IMG/VR virus record: IMGVR_UViG_3300030333_004210
Coordinates: 1 to 42,198 of that record
DNA length: 42,198 nt
Origin: a virus
Direction: 5' to 3' (one strand)
The notes under the pieces were generated by a model, which did not search any database, was not told the DNA's origin, and saw only the letters and a program-made list of their open reading frames with translations. Each line of letters begins with the position of its first letter. Within the stretch, counting starts at the first letter, position 1. The position numbers and the translations under genes are program-made. Positions 16,601-24,147 of the stretch are shown here, one piece after another.

Positions 16601-19505
16601 GCAGGGCAAACCGGATGCAGCAAAAGCCAAGTCTGAACTGCGTGAAGTGTTGAACGAGGTGAAGGAGTTGATGAAAACCGCTCCGTTCGCTGTACACAAC
16701 ATGCCGGTCGAACAGGCGATCCGTCAGGTGCTGGACGCGCAGTCACCGGAACAGCAACGCACACTGGACGCTGAAGTAGGCGTCAAGACGATGGACGATG
16801 TTGACCGGATATTTTCACCGCTTGAACCCGATAAACCGTCATTGGGTGAGCGCCTACGATCAGCAATCGAATCATTCAGCACGAATTTCCTGACACGGTT
16901 TGCGCCGTTGAAGCAGCTTGAAAGCAAGGTGTTTAAGGTGATGGGTAAAAAAGCACCGCGCCTTGACCTCGCACGTAAGTTTGAACAGTTGGCCGGATCA
17001 CCAGCCCGTGCTGAAAAGATGATGATGGATTTCCACAACGCAGTGGTTAAACCCATCAAGGGTCTGGAGCAGCAGTTTAATCGACTGATGTTTTTACGGC
17101 GCACACGCCAGCGCTTGCAGGACAATCCGGATCGCAAACGGGTGGCTGATTATTCGCTGTCGGATGTAACAAAGTTGTTGGAGGAACTGGAAGCATCGAT
17201 GTCGCCGCAACAGATGCAGCAACTTGAGTCGGCTGTTGATCAGTACCAGGAATTCATGGCTGCGATACTTCGCATGCAAATGAACAGCGGACGCATATCG
17301 CAGGAGACGCTGAACAACATAGTTGAGTCGAATGATTTTTACGCGCCGTTTGTAGTGCTGAAGCATTTGGAAGACTCGGAGTCAACTTCAGCAACTGGTC
17401 AGCGCATCGATACCACAAAGCAGTTGGCGCAAATGATCACCGGCATCGATGACACGGATTTCCGCTTGGGTAATTTTATTGATGCTGCATACGAGCGAAT
17501 ATTGACCGGCTACATGTTGGCCGACAAAAATCTCAAGATGCAGGAACTGTATGCGCTGTCACAAATCGATGAGTCTGGATTGGTTCGCGAATTGAAGGAG
17601 ACGAAAGTCGGAGCCAAAAAGACGGTGCGTGAAAAAGCTGATCACGAAGTGTCCGTGTTTGTTGACGGTGAACAAAAGCACTTGGCTGTTAACCGTGAAG
17701 TGGCACGTTCCATCGAGGGGTTGAACGCGCAAACAACCGGCATGTTGACAAAGGCAATGGCGATTGGCGCAATCCCAATGAAAGCTGGCGCAACAACATT
17801 CAATTTGGCATTTCAGTTCGTAAACTTATTTGCTGCTGATATGCCACGGTTGGCGATGGTAAGTAAGTACGGGTTTCGTAGTCCTGTTGATTTGATCCGA
17901 CTGCCATTGGACTACACGTATGCATTGTTCAGTTCAATAACAGGCAACTTTGGCAAACCAAACGCACTGTATAAGGACTTTTTAAATAGCGGTGCAGCAC
18001 GATCAACATTGCAGCGCGAACTAACTCCCGAACTGTTTGAAGTAAAACCCACTGAACGTGATTTCAAATTAACACCGAAAGGAATGATTCGGGCGCTGGT
18101 GCAAGTGGCGAGCAGCATCGAGGAAACGTCGAAGCTGGTTGGACTCAAGCGCGGGATGCGAATTGAAAAGCTGGCTGGCATGACTCCGGAGCAGCAGCGT
18201 GAACGCATGGGTGAAATAGTGGCTGAAGTAAGGAACTTCGCCGGATCACCAGACTTTGGGCGGCAAGGTGCTTTGACACGGGCCGGTCAATTGAACTTGG
18301 TGTTTATGTACTTCAACGCACGCATACAAGGTGTTGCTGCTGACTTGGGTCGCTTGGCTGGAAGAGACGGTGGCAAAAACGCAGCGTTGGTTCATGCGCG
18401 ATTGGCCGCTGCTGTTGGGATTCCGACTGTCACATTATGGGCGCTCAATAACAGCGACGAGTACAAGGAGGATTACGAGGAGATACCGGATCGGGACAAG
18501 GAAAACTATTGGCACATCCCCACTGACCAGTTTTTTGTGAACGACGAGGGTAAGCGGATTCGCGACTACTACCGGATACCAAAACGCGAAGTGTCCAAGT
18601 TGTTTGCCAACATCGTTGAGTCGTCGCTGAAGTTTTTGGAAACCCGCGAACCGAAAGCGTTGAAGGAAATGGGGGTGGTGTTTTTGGAAAACATCATGCC
18701 GGTCAGTGTGACAGGCGAAAACATGGATGAACGTGTTGAGTCAGTTATCAGTAGTTTAAATCCGCTTTTTAAAGGAATGCTGGAATATGGGTTGAATCGG
18801 AACACTTGGCAGCATCGCGACATCATTCCTGAAAACCTAAAAGCGCGGTCACCGGAAAATCAATATTTCAAAAGCACACCGCAAATATTCCGCACAATTG
18901 CCAAGGAGATGCCGGAGGCTTTGCCGGAATCGTTCCGTTCCCCGCTGATGCTAAAGCAGTTGACCGGCACAATGACGGCTGGATTGTTCACGCAGTTTTT
19001 GCCGCCACGGGAAACCAACCGCAAACCGCTTGGTGTGTTCAGCGATCAATCACCGCTGTTTCGGCGCTTCATTCGCAGTCCGTATGTGAACGAATCCGAA
19101 ACCGAAAAGCAATTGGAAGCAATTGAGCGAACGGAAGCGGATCGTCAGTTCAAGGAGCGCGAAGCCGTTGATCAGTTTATTGAAGACACGAAGGGGATGT
19201 CATCGATGAACCGTATGATCCGCGCTCGCCAAGCCAGTGGTGGAAGTCGGACGCTTTTTCAAAAATACAAAAAGGCGATTGAAGACGATTCCAATCTGAC
19301 CACACGCCTCGACAAGCGCGTTCGCGGACTGCCGGTTTCGAGCGGTGCGCGATCCATGTTCATCATGCAGCAAATGGAAGGCATGCAGTACGCTGGCAAG
19401 GTTGAGTACTTGCGCGGACTGTTCCAAAAGCGGGTGATCAGTGGGCAAGTTGCACAACAAATTTTCGCTGAAACCGGCATCAGTCCGAGCGAATATACCC
19501 GCTAA
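13629..19505 (+). CDS. Giant internal/ejected polyvalent protein containing an ECF sigma factor-like segment
   Basis: A 1958-residue protein, the largest product. Order seen: residues 1-330, helical with a Gly/Ala membrane-active stretch (about 160-195); about 440-470, a metal-site-like 'EEAIHDAH'; about 590-810, Gln/Glu-rich spacer; about 814-985, an ECF sigma factor pattern, with region 2-like helices (R840 onward) ending 'MARTIAANKARDIGRVQKRR' (871-890), an acidic linker, and region 4 'RERLQRVSKAIDELPAAQRE' from 924 with helix-turn-helix 'LSPAEIVEQTGKSRQAVDTN'. Residues about 1370-1660 resemble the LPD38-type domain of phage polyvalent proteins ('NFAGSPDFGRQG', 'VFMYFNARIQGV', 'DKENYWHIPTDQF'). 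Position and size fit the third ejection protein. The sigma part would act on host RNA polymerase; that is inferred from sequence only. Confidence 0.72.
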   Translation: MNSVVESARRQYGEKFADFSDEELTLSIGKNYPKLLGKFDDFADDFSSIQADRNEDSGFFNSIRNAWLRGSNQAAVADVLVGETYGGRFTDEDRFEEMALANRRSEALKGSEAYIQFTQAPESEKIGRFFTDPFEIGGQIIIESLAAQVNFGATRTAVGMGAGAAAGSIVPGVGTVAGAGVGFVSGQAITTLGVSYGSKFNEMLINEGVDVRDADAIRDSLQDPQFVASLRDKSLKYGVPVAVVDVLTMKLGGLVTAPAKKLGVESVGGSAGEAAGQLVSEGEITSPSEVLIEGIAELGVGGAQQSALSGINMLKDKQVQQDLKETQSKSDELRNAREKEVLDAYNAELEAQQTVDPELGPMTEVEGVTVTNIDANAGEILQEGSVPNKVVKELDATKFSDFNEVVFIDNDDHTMAGVTGIGRLVINVGKLKKHIKDNGLDADEYIQKLIQEEAIHDAHLKSILGEYDANTTKQSFSEFAAERFQRIADEMTDEQKAYVREVYGQDLEDASMGAEYVRMLVQERRHGSITESLLWNELGLKPAPATRNYFRRAFDFIRRRVKRDNVDPDTIQNEVNNLVGILQDIEDRSNDMGDVEMNRAQAAETAESVQRQEQVELQRAEDAPTSAGMEQQAGIEEQRAATQTDPQMEQQAAVEQQRADAPVTDPEVARQEQIEMERAQRRDVTGVRQTQDPIGPTRPPVRLEWQSLEDILNEPLVVTGSPKVIPSSDVIDQRRTKQVEAGKLDQQPGFQRTAEQSVELEQKQFTEQQEQRGEAERVQPEPLRPPEGAFQEAQTTAEPTTETQQQPTQQEQVLTDEENQFVENISNAYAGKRFFNQTARVDAAASVSTDTKLALLKMRQSGKLDEAQFQQMARTIAANKARDIGRVQKRRSKETTVDENETGQTVFDREEATAPSPEQITRKRERLQRVSKAIDELPAAQREVMQLTAQGLSPAEIVEQTGKSRQAVDTNLSRARAKLMKQPDLMLEASTQGKPDAAKAKSELREVLNEVKELMKTAPFAVHNMPVEQAIRQVLDAQSPEQQRTLDAEVGVKTMDDVDRIFSPLEPDKPSLGERLRSAIESFSTNFLTRFAPLKQLESKVFKVMGKKAPRLDLARKFEQLAGSPARAEKMMMDFHNAVVKPIKGLEQQFNRLMFLRRTRQRLQDNPDRKRVADYSLSDVTKLLEELEASMSPQQMQQLESAVDQYQEFMAAILRMQMNSGRISQETLNNIVESNDFYAPFVVLKHLEDSESTSATGQRIDTTKQLAQMITGIDDTDFRLGNFIDAAYERILTGYMLADKNLKMQELYALSQIDESGLVRELKETKVGAKKTVREKADHEVSVFVDGEQKHLAVNREVARSIEGLNAQTTGMLTKAMAIGAIPMKAGATTFNLAFQFVNLFAADMPRLAMVSKYGFRSPVDLIRLPLDYTYALFSSITGNFGKPNALYKDFLNSGAARSTLQRELTPELFEVKPTERDFKLTPKGMIRALVQVASSIEETSKLVGLKRGMRIEKLAGMTPEQQRERMGEIVAEVRNFAGSPDFGRQGALTRAGQLNLVFMYFNARIQGVAADLGRLAGRDGGKNAALVHARLAAAVGIPTVTLWALNNSDEYKEDYEEIPDRDKENYWHIPTDQFFVNDEGKRIRDYYRIPKREVSKLFANIVESSLKFLETREPKALKEMGVVFLENIMPVSVTGENMDERVESVISSLNPLFKGMLEYGLNRNTWQHRDIIPENLKARSPENQYFKSTPQIFRTIAKEMPEALPESFRSPLMLKQLTGTMTAGLFTQFLPPRETNRKPLGVFSDQSPLFRRFIRSPYVNESETEKQLEAIERTEADRQFKEREAVDQFIEDTKGMSSMNRMIRARQASGGSRTLFQKYKKAIEDDSNLTTRLDKRVRGLPVSSGARSMFIMQQMEGMQYAGKVEYLRGLFQKRVISGQVAQQIFAETGISPSEYTR

Positions 19506-19517
19506 TAATCCGCAAAC

Positions 19518-19536
19518 GGTTCACGTCAGGTTCACG
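19518..19536 (+). repeat. Paired GGTTCACG direct repeats, possible integrase arm sites
   Basis: GGTTCACG occurs at 19518-19525 and 19529-19536 (11-bp step), and again at 19769-19776 inside the 3' end of the integrase gene. Short direct repeats flanking the attP core are typical arm-type integrase binding sites. The assignment is positional. Confidence 0.35.
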
Positions 19537-19542
19537 CTGGCC

Positions 19543-19557
19543 CCTGCCTTATGCAGG
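19543..19557. other. Small stem-loop after the late operon
   Basis: CCTGC-CTTAT-GCAGG forms a 5-bp hairpin 38 bases beyond the stop of the giant protein. It lacks a T-tract on either strand, so it is only a weak terminator candidate between convergent transcription units. Confidence 0.25.
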
Positions 19558-19591
19558 AAATTTGCGTATTTACTCCGGAAAAGTAAAATTT

Positions 19592-19616
19592 AGTACCAGT
19601 GGAGGGACTCGAACCC
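19592..19616 (-). other. attP core: 3' end of a tRNA gene (T-loop and acceptor strand)
   Basis: On the minus strand this reads GGGTTCGAGTCCC, then TCCACTGGTA: a T-loop (TTCGAGT) with three pairable stem bases, followed by a seven-base acceptor 3' strand and discriminator A. The 5' remainder of a tRNA is absent (T-stem positions 49-50 do not pair), so it is not a complete tRNA gene. A tRNA 3' end about 100 bp from the 3' end of a tyrosine integrase gene is the classic attP core; integration would rebuild the host tRNA. The acceptor strand implies a host tRNA starting ACCAGTG. Its amino acid cannot be told from this part. Confidence 0.75.
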
Positions 19617-19718
19617 AGAGTAATGCAGGTGTAGTACATTGTGCTTTTTTAAACCAAACCGGAACAAATAATGTCAATATGTTTGGAGTGTATTTTGTAC
19701 TACAATTTAGCGCGTTTA

Positions 19719-20879
19719 TCAACTGGCTGATTTGTAAATACTTACGTTACCGCCGTTATCCTGCACGCGGTTCACGTTGAGTACACGTTCGATTTGGTCA
19801 GCATATTTCCAAGCCATATTGTGGTTGTACAGTTCGTGGATTTTAGCCGAGCTATGACCCACGATATTCATGCTAACGCGCTGATCCAGTTCCTGAGTCA
19901 TGCGTGTGATGTAGGTGTTACGCACGTCATGCGGCGTCGCCTTGACTCCAATTTTTGCCGCAAACTTTGGCCACATTTGAGTCCAATATTTCGTGCGAGT
20001 TGACCCCTTCCACGGTGCTTTCAAATACATGCCGCTGCCATGTTCGCTTTCCGGTCTGTAATTTTCCAGGAAGTCGTGCAGCGCTTGCGGCATGTAGGCG
20101 TTGTGGTCATCGGAGTTTTTATTCAGCAACCACACAACCTTGTCCTCAAATATTGCACTGCCAATTTTTAGTTCCGACGCTGCGCTGATTCGTGCGCCAG
20201 TGTAATACATGATCATGGTCACAAACATCCACTCGTTGTACCACGGCAAATTTGCAAACTGCTGGCTACCAAACAGCAACAGTTCCACCTCGTCGTCATT
20301 TAGTGACCGGTGTTTGTTTACAGTTTTCGCTTTTTTGTAGTAAGCGTCTGACCAGTAGTTTTTGCAGTCGATCCCCAACTTGTCCTTCGCAAATGTCCAT
20401 AGCTGGCCCAAGTCGGTGCATTCACGGTTCCATGTATGCTGCGTCACGGGATCGCCGTTCGGGTTATCATTTTTTTTGCGGTTGTTGCGGTACGTCAATG
20501 TCAGTTCCGGCGTCAGCGACTTGACCCCAGTAATGCCGTGTGCCAAACAACGCTTGAGCCACAACTTGGATCGCTCCTTGATTTTGACGTAAGTCAACTC
20601 CTTGACCGCACCAGCTTCAAACTGTTGTTGGTAGTGGCTAACGTATTTTGGGATCAATTCAGTAAGCGCAATGTCGTGTACTGTACTAATTCCTAGCTGT
20701 TTAAAAGCCAGCTCGTTTTCAAATTTAATTAACCACGTTTCGGCGGCGCTGCCAGCAGCCGGACGCTTACCACGGCTGTTGCCAATACGAATGCCGGTGG
20801 ACATGCGTTTCAATATTCCGTTGCGCCTAAACGCACACCACCAGTACGGGCTGTCGGGTCGTCGGTATAATTCAGCCAT
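19719..20879 (-). CDS. int: Tyrosine recombinase (phage integrase)
   Basis: A 386-residue protein. The N-terminal part (1-60) is a basic arm-binding-like region, 75-175 a core-binding SAM-like helical domain, and 190-370 the catalytic domain. Catalytic residues are visible: R230 in 'YYTGARIS', a Lys in the following beta-hairpin (about 254), H317-x-x-R320 in 'PHDVRNTYI', H342 in 'IVGHSS', and nucleophile Y351 in 'HELYNHN'. The set is complete, so the enzyme should be active in recombining attP (19592-19616) with a host tRNA gene. It is read leftward and its start overlaps the stop of the upstream regulator-like gene (TAATG at 20881-20877), so the two are translationally coupled. Confidence 0.95.
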   Translation of the reverse strand: MAELYRRPDSPYWWCAFRRNGILKRMSTGIRIGNSRGKRPAAGSAAETWLIKFENELAFKQLGISTVHDIALTELIPKYVSHYQQQFEAGAVKELTYVKIKERSKLWLKRCLAHGITGVKSLTPELTLTYRNNRKKNDNPNGDPVTQHTWNRECTDLGQLWTFAKDKLGIDCKNYWSDAYYKKAKTVNKHRSLNDDEVELLLFGSQQFANLPWYNEWMFVTMIMYYTGARISAASELKIGSAIFEDKVVWLLNKNSDDHNAYMPQALHDFLENYRPESEHGSGMYLKAPWKGSTRTKYWTQMWPKFAAKIGVKATPHDVRNTYITRMTQELDQRVSMNIVGHSSAKIHELYNHNMAWKYADQIERVLNVNRVQDNGGNVSIYKSAS

Positions 20880-21136
20880 TATTTTTTCCAGCTAGTTCCC
20901 CTGTTTGCTTTCATAAATTGACCCACTTTCACCAGTTCCAAATCACTGGCATGTGGTAATTTTTTTGGATCGCAGTCGATTAAATCGACGATTGTTTTTA
21001 CAGCGGCATTAGTAAAACCATTGAGGGACATACCCAACAGTTCAGCAACTTTGATGTAATTGTCACGGTCACCGTGCGATACTCGCATGCTGTAATTCGT
21101 GTCGAGGTTTTTGTCCCTATTACGTGGTCTTGCCAT
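20879..21136 (-). CDS. Small DNA-binding-like protein coupled to integrase (possible ribbon-helix-helix regulator)
   Basis: An 85-residue basic protein. 'NYSMRVSHGDRDNYIKVAEL' followed by 'LGMSLNGFTNAAVKTIVDLI' resembles a ribbon-helix-helix unit: a short strand, then two helices with the 'S-x-x-x-F-x-x-x-A' pattern of Arc/CopG-type proteins. It is the first gene of the leftward integrase unit and lies next to the divergent control region, so it may regulate integration or the lytic/lysogenic switch, or act as an excisionase. No direct motif proves this. No other repressor candidate was recognised in the window. Confidence 0.5.
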   Translation of the reverse strand: MARPRNRDKNLDTNYSMRVSHGDRDNYIKVAELLGMSLNGFTNAAVKTIVDLIDCDPKKLPHASDLELVKVGQFMKANRGTSWKK

Positions 21137-21342
21137 GTCAGGGCTGCATTGTGCTATCGCACTGTCAACAAGTCAACAAGTAAGTTTAGTAAATAATTTT
21201 AATATGTGTGCTGCATATAAAATTGCATAGGACAGCCATTGTCCCTTCCGTGTGGTATTGTCCTTTTGTTGAGTTTTTTTAAAGCATACAAAAAAATGTT
21301 GACACATACCGAAACTAACCTAAAACTGACGGCGACCGAAAG
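21137..21342. promoter_or_regulatory. Divergent control region with operator-like repeats
   Basis: Between the leftward integrase unit and the rightward replication unit. It holds tandem GTCAACAA at 21164-21171 and 21172-21179; GGACA-N5-TGTCC, a perfect inverted repeat, at 21230-21244; ATTGTCC again at 21257-21263; and TGTTGAC at 21298-21304. A rightward -35-like TTGACA lies at 21300-21305 with a weak -10 (TAAAAC, 21322-21327). Leftward, TTGACT (21176-21171) has CACAAT 17 bases on. The AT-rich middle (21181-21225) separates them. This is the likely early switch. Confidence 0.5.
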
Positions 21343-21531
21343 ATGGAAGCGTATTGTTGGGAAATAATACACAAAAGGACGGGGTTAAAATTGAGTGGAT
21401 CGTACACTCAAAGCAAAAGTAACACCGATGAAATATGGAAACATTACATTACAAATATGTTAATGGATTTTAAAAACTTTATTGGGTACGGGGAGGACGA
21501 CGACTATGAAATCAAAATCACGAAAAATTAA
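21343..21531 (+). CDS. Small protein of unknown function, first rightward gene
   Basis: A 62-residue protein, 'MEAYCWEIIHKRTGLKLSGS' then a helical 'TDEIWKHYITNMLMDFKNFI' and an acidic-basic tail. ATG follows the promoter-like sequence at 21300 by 37 bases. It overlaps the next gene by 26 bases. I do not recognise a family. A start region of alternating strands and a helix would suit a small folded protein; it could be a Cro-like or anti-host early protein by position, but nothing in the sequence shows that. Confidence 0.5.
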   Translation: MEAYCWEIIHKRTGLKLSGSYTQSKSNTDEIWKHYITNMLMDFKNFIGYGEDDDYEIKITKN

Positions 21532-21898
21532 TTCGCGCCGCAAAGGCAAGGAAGGCGAATTGGAATTTGCTCATTTACTCAATGATCGCTTTGGGCCGAC
21601 AGCAAACGCTAGGCGCTCGCAACAATTTATGGGAACAGCGCAGTCGGCTGACATCACCAGTAATTTGCCGTTCCATTTTGAGGTGAAGCGCTGCGACAAG
21701 CTGATGTTCCGCGATTGGTGGTCGCAGCTACGCAGCGAAGCTACTGAAAAAATGGGTGTGCTTGCTTTTCGCTGGAACAATGGCCCGTGGATCATTGCAA
21801 TGGACGCTGACGACTGGTGTAACGTCGTCCGTGAATCCGATTTTTTTTGCACTGAATGTGCTACAACTACCGAAACTAATCATGGCAGCAAAAACTAA
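21506..21898 (+). CDS. PD-(D/E)XK nuclease, Hjc/phage-resolvase-like
   Basis: A 130-residue protein starting at ATG 21506, which has GGAGG at 21491-21495; the longer ORF from 21482 lacks this. The sequence shows 'RRKGKEGELEFAHLLNDRFG' (catalytic Glu helix), 'GTAQSADITS' (Asp), then 'FHFEVKRCDKL' (E-x-K), then 'WIIAMDADDW'. This is the E...D...ExK core of Holliday-junction-resolvase-like and recombination endonucleases. It leads directly into the Rad52-like annealing protein with a 17-base overlap, so it probably serves recombination, branch resolution or packaging debranching. Confidence 0.7.
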   Translation: MKSKSRKINSRRKGKEGELEFAHLLNDRFGPTANARRSQQFMGTAQSADITSNLPFHFEVKRCDKLMFRDWWSQLRSEATEKMGVLAFRWNNGPWIIAMDADDWCNVVRESDFFCTECATTTETNHGSKN

Positions 21899-22490
21899 AA
21901 AAACGGCTACGGCAAAACTGACCGTGGATGACATACTGAACCGCCCATTGCCGAAAGAAGCATTGCGTGAACTCCCCCATAAAAAAGGCATGACCGCGAT
22001 CACGCCAATTTATGTGACGGATCGCCTAAACGAAGCGTTTGGGCTGGGTGGCTGGCAGTTTGAACCGGAAATAATCAGCGACTCGGAAAAAATGGTAATA
22101 ATTAAAGGGGTGTTGACCGTGCCGGAAATGAACATTCGCATCGTTCAATTTGGTGGAAACGATAACCGTGATCGAGGCGATGCCTACAAAGGCGCTGCGA
22201 CCGACGCGTTGGTCAAGTGCGCCAGCTACATGGGGATTGGCGCACATGTGTGGCGGGACGATGCGCCTAGCGAGCGCGATGCGGCGAACGCTGATTTTAA
22301 TCGCGTGGCAAAGCTGGAGGAGTTACTTGAAAAACATGAAGCTGATGTAAACCACTTTTTGAAGGAGTGTCATTGGATCGAAATCGACCAGACATTTCGT
22401 GACCTCAACAGCAGACGTGCTGGTGAAATACTGGAACGTCCGTCCGATTTTTTGGCGACCGTGCTGGCTGATAACAAGGAGGCCGCGTGA
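21882..22490 (+). CDS. Rad52-like single-strand annealing protein
   Basis: A 202-residue protein starting at ATG 21882 (MAAKTKKTATAKL). The core 'ITPIYVTDRLNEAFGLGGWQ', then 'VQFGGNDNRDRGDAYKGAAT' and 'DALVKCASYMGIGAHVW' is diagnostic of the Rad52/Sak-type phage annealing family (the 'G..A.KGA.TDALK..A..LGIG' element). These rings pair complementary single strands during phage recombination. The next gene is a RecB/Cas4-like nuclease, giving the usual exonuclease plus annealase pair, and an SSB-like gene follows. The C-terminal 70 residues are helical. Stop overlaps the next GTG start (GTGA at 22487). Confidence 0.85.
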   Translation: MAAKTKKTATAKLTVDDILNRPLPKEALRELPHKKGMTAITPIYVTDRLNEAFGLGGWQFEPEIISDSEKMVIIKGVLTVPEMNIRIVQFGGNDNRDRGDAYKGAATDALVKCASYMGIGAHVWRDDAPSERDAANADFNRVAKLEELLEKHEADVNHFLKECHWIEIDQTFRDLNSRRAGEILERPSDFLATVLADNKEAA

Positions 22491-23505
22491 GCGAGGAGCG
22501 CGAACACCATCCGCACTCCCCTAGCAGTTGGGCGAAATGGCTGAGTTGCGCGGTTTACAAAAGCGGCCCAGTGGGGTTCGCGGCGTATCGAGGAACTGCC
22601 ATGCATGACGAGTGGCAAAAACAACATCTGAAAAAATGCAAATCGAACTCACGCACGACGACCGCGAGCAAATAGGTTGGGCAACGAACTACACGCTTGA
22701 ACAGTGCGGGTCGTCGCCGGTTGAGGTCGAAACGAAACTCGACATCCACGTTGACGGTAAATTTTTCACGTTCGGCTACGTAGACATGTACTGCGGGGCA
22801 AAGCGTAAAATGTTTGATCTGAAAACCGGCAACCGCTACGACGACAGAATCCAAATGATGGGCTACGCGCTGGGTATCATGCAGCGCGACGATGTCATGG
22901 AGGTGGAGGTGCATATCATGTACTCCAAATCGCAAACTGTTGACCGGTTTGTGGTAACCCGCAGTGAGTGTGAGGACGTTGCACGCCAAGTGCGAGGTGC
23001 AGTTACAAACCCCACTAAAGCGCCTATGCCGTGCGATTATTGCGGCTGGTGCGAACACCAACTGTACTGCACTGCTGTTAGTGGAGCGGCACTGACTGTC
23101 ATTGATCAGCAGGACGTGTTGGCGCAAGCGCGTGATCCGCGTGAAATCACAAACCCACTACTGGCGGCAAGGCTACGCGCCTACGTGCCGTCGATTGAGG
23201 CATGGATCAAAGCGCTGAAAGACAAGTGCGAGGAGTTTGATGAGTTGCCTGGATTTCAACGTGTGAAACGTCAGGCGACGCCGAAAATAAAGGACGTGCG
23301 AGCGGTGTATTTGAAAATGGCCGGACACAACATTGATACTTATGGCATGCTGGACGCGTGCGACGTTAAATTTTCAAATTTAGTGCAGTTGTACAGTGAA
23401 GCTAACAAGTGCAGTAAAAGCGAAGCCGAACAATCCCTCACCGAGTTGTTAGGCGAATTATTGGAAGTCGGTGGAACCAGCCAATACTGGCGTAAAACTA
23501 AATAG
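22487..23505 (+). CDS. DUF2800-type PD-(D/E)XK nuclease interrupted by a frameshift
   Basis: The N-terminal part reads from GTG 22487: 'HSPSSWAKWLSCAVYKSG' and 'YRGTAMHDEW', the standard DUF2800 opening ('S.S...RWL.C......A..GT..H'). The remainder is in the -1 frame to 23505: 'VDMYCGAKRKMFDLKTGNRY' (Asp and D-x-K), 'DRIQMMGYALG' (Q-x-x-x-Y-A), and the Cys cluster 'CDYCGWCEHQLYC'. Together they make one RecB/Cas4-like Fe-S nuclease of about 339 residues. The switch falls at A6 (22631-22636); one more A would restore the frame. It is probably a sequencing or assembly error or a mutation; a programmed -1 shift is possible. It is the exonuclease partner of the Rad52-like protein. Confidence 0.75.
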
Positions 23506-23524
23506 TACATTACATTACAATAAT

Positions 23525-23761
23525 ATGTCGGATAGTTACAAGGCGAGCGACAAACCAGACAAAGGAGCGTTGTTCCCAAATAAAAAAAAGGAAAAGGAGA
23601 CTCAACCGGATTTGACCGGAACACTTAACGTGGACGGAAAAATGTATTGGGTATCCGCATGGAAAAACAAAGCGCAGTCGAACGGAGTTGATTATCTAAA
23701 ACTCGCGGTCACGGCGCAGGAGGAACAGTCATCGACGAAAGGCAGCGACAAGCTGTTTTAA
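23525..23761 (+). CDS. Small OB-like / DUF736-like protein, possible ssDNA-binding
   Basis: A 78-residue protein starting at ATG 23525 (MSDSYKASDKPDKGALF). The 'GALFPNKKKEKETQPDLTG' then 'VDGKMYWVSAWKNKAQ' then 'YLKLAVTAQ' pattern is that of small phage proteins related to DUF736, thought to adopt an OB-like barrel. Location after the annealase and nuclease suits a single-strand DNA-binding accessory. The longer frame from 23471 overlaps the nuclease gene and is less likely. TAGTACATTACATTAC lies immediately upstream (23504-23519). Confidence 0.65.
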   Translation: MSDSYKASDKPDKGALFPNKKKEKETQPDLTGTLNVDGKMYWVSAWKNKAQSNGVDYLKLAVTAQEEQSSTKGSDKLF

Positions 23762-23771
23762 ATGATGACGA

Positions 23772-23803
23772 GGGGCTGGCCGGTGCTGATGTCGGCCAGC
23801 CCC
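23772..23803. other. Perfect 10-bp stem-loop after the SSB-like gene
   Basis: GGGGCTGGCC (23772-23781), a 12-base loop, GGCCAGCCCC (23794-23803). No T-tract follows on either strand, so an intrinsic terminator is doubtful. An mRNA-stabilising hairpin, attenuator or origin structure (it lies between recombination and initiator genes) are alternatives. Confidence 0.5.
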
Positions 23804-23838
23804 AACTATCTATCGCCTCATGCCATTACGAATTAGCA

Positions 23839-24147
23839 ATGGCCGTAATTCGCAGCGGGATATTAAGTTACATTCATTGGCGGCGATGCGGTTACATACG
23901 AGACGACGGATCAATAAACTGGGTAAGGTATTGGCGCGAGTGGAAAAAAAAACGAGCGGGTTGGAACTTCCGAACAATGGCTCCGAACAAAGCACGCATT
24001 CGACTTCGCGCTGTTATCATCGATAATGAATTTTACAAAAACGGAATACATATTTACTTAAAACTAATCGGTTATGAAAACGAAAACGAATGGTTACACG
24101 ACCAAATTGCCTCGCGCATACACGGATCGCACGAAGAGGATCATTGA
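23839..24147 (+). CDS. Hypothetical Trp/Arg-rich protein
   Basis: A 102-residue ORF, 'MAVIRSGILSYIHWRRCGYI' onward, with six Trp and many Arg/Lys residues and an acidic-His tail. No family is recognised. The frame fills an otherwise empty 300-base interval between two real genes, and its composition is protein-like, but it overlaps the start of the DnaA-like gene by 74 bases. A rival ORF (23820-24026) in another frame looks less natural. Call supported mainly by context. Confidence 0.42.
   Translation: MAVIRSGILSYIHWRRCGYIRDDGSINWVRYWREWKKKRAGWNFRTMAPNKARIRLRAVIIDNEFYKNGIHIYLKLIGYENENEWLHDQIASRIHGSHEEDH

Noticed and set aside
19585-19660. A complete tRNA gene on the minus strand
   Set aside because: Only the T-loop and acceptor 3' strand are present; the T-stem does not fully pair and no anticodon arm or 5' acceptor strand is found.
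22616-22622. Canonical -1 slippery heptamer A-AAA-AAC at CAAAAAC
   Set aside because: The zero frame is out of register for that heptamer (codons CAA AAA CAA), and the later A6 run explains the frame change better.
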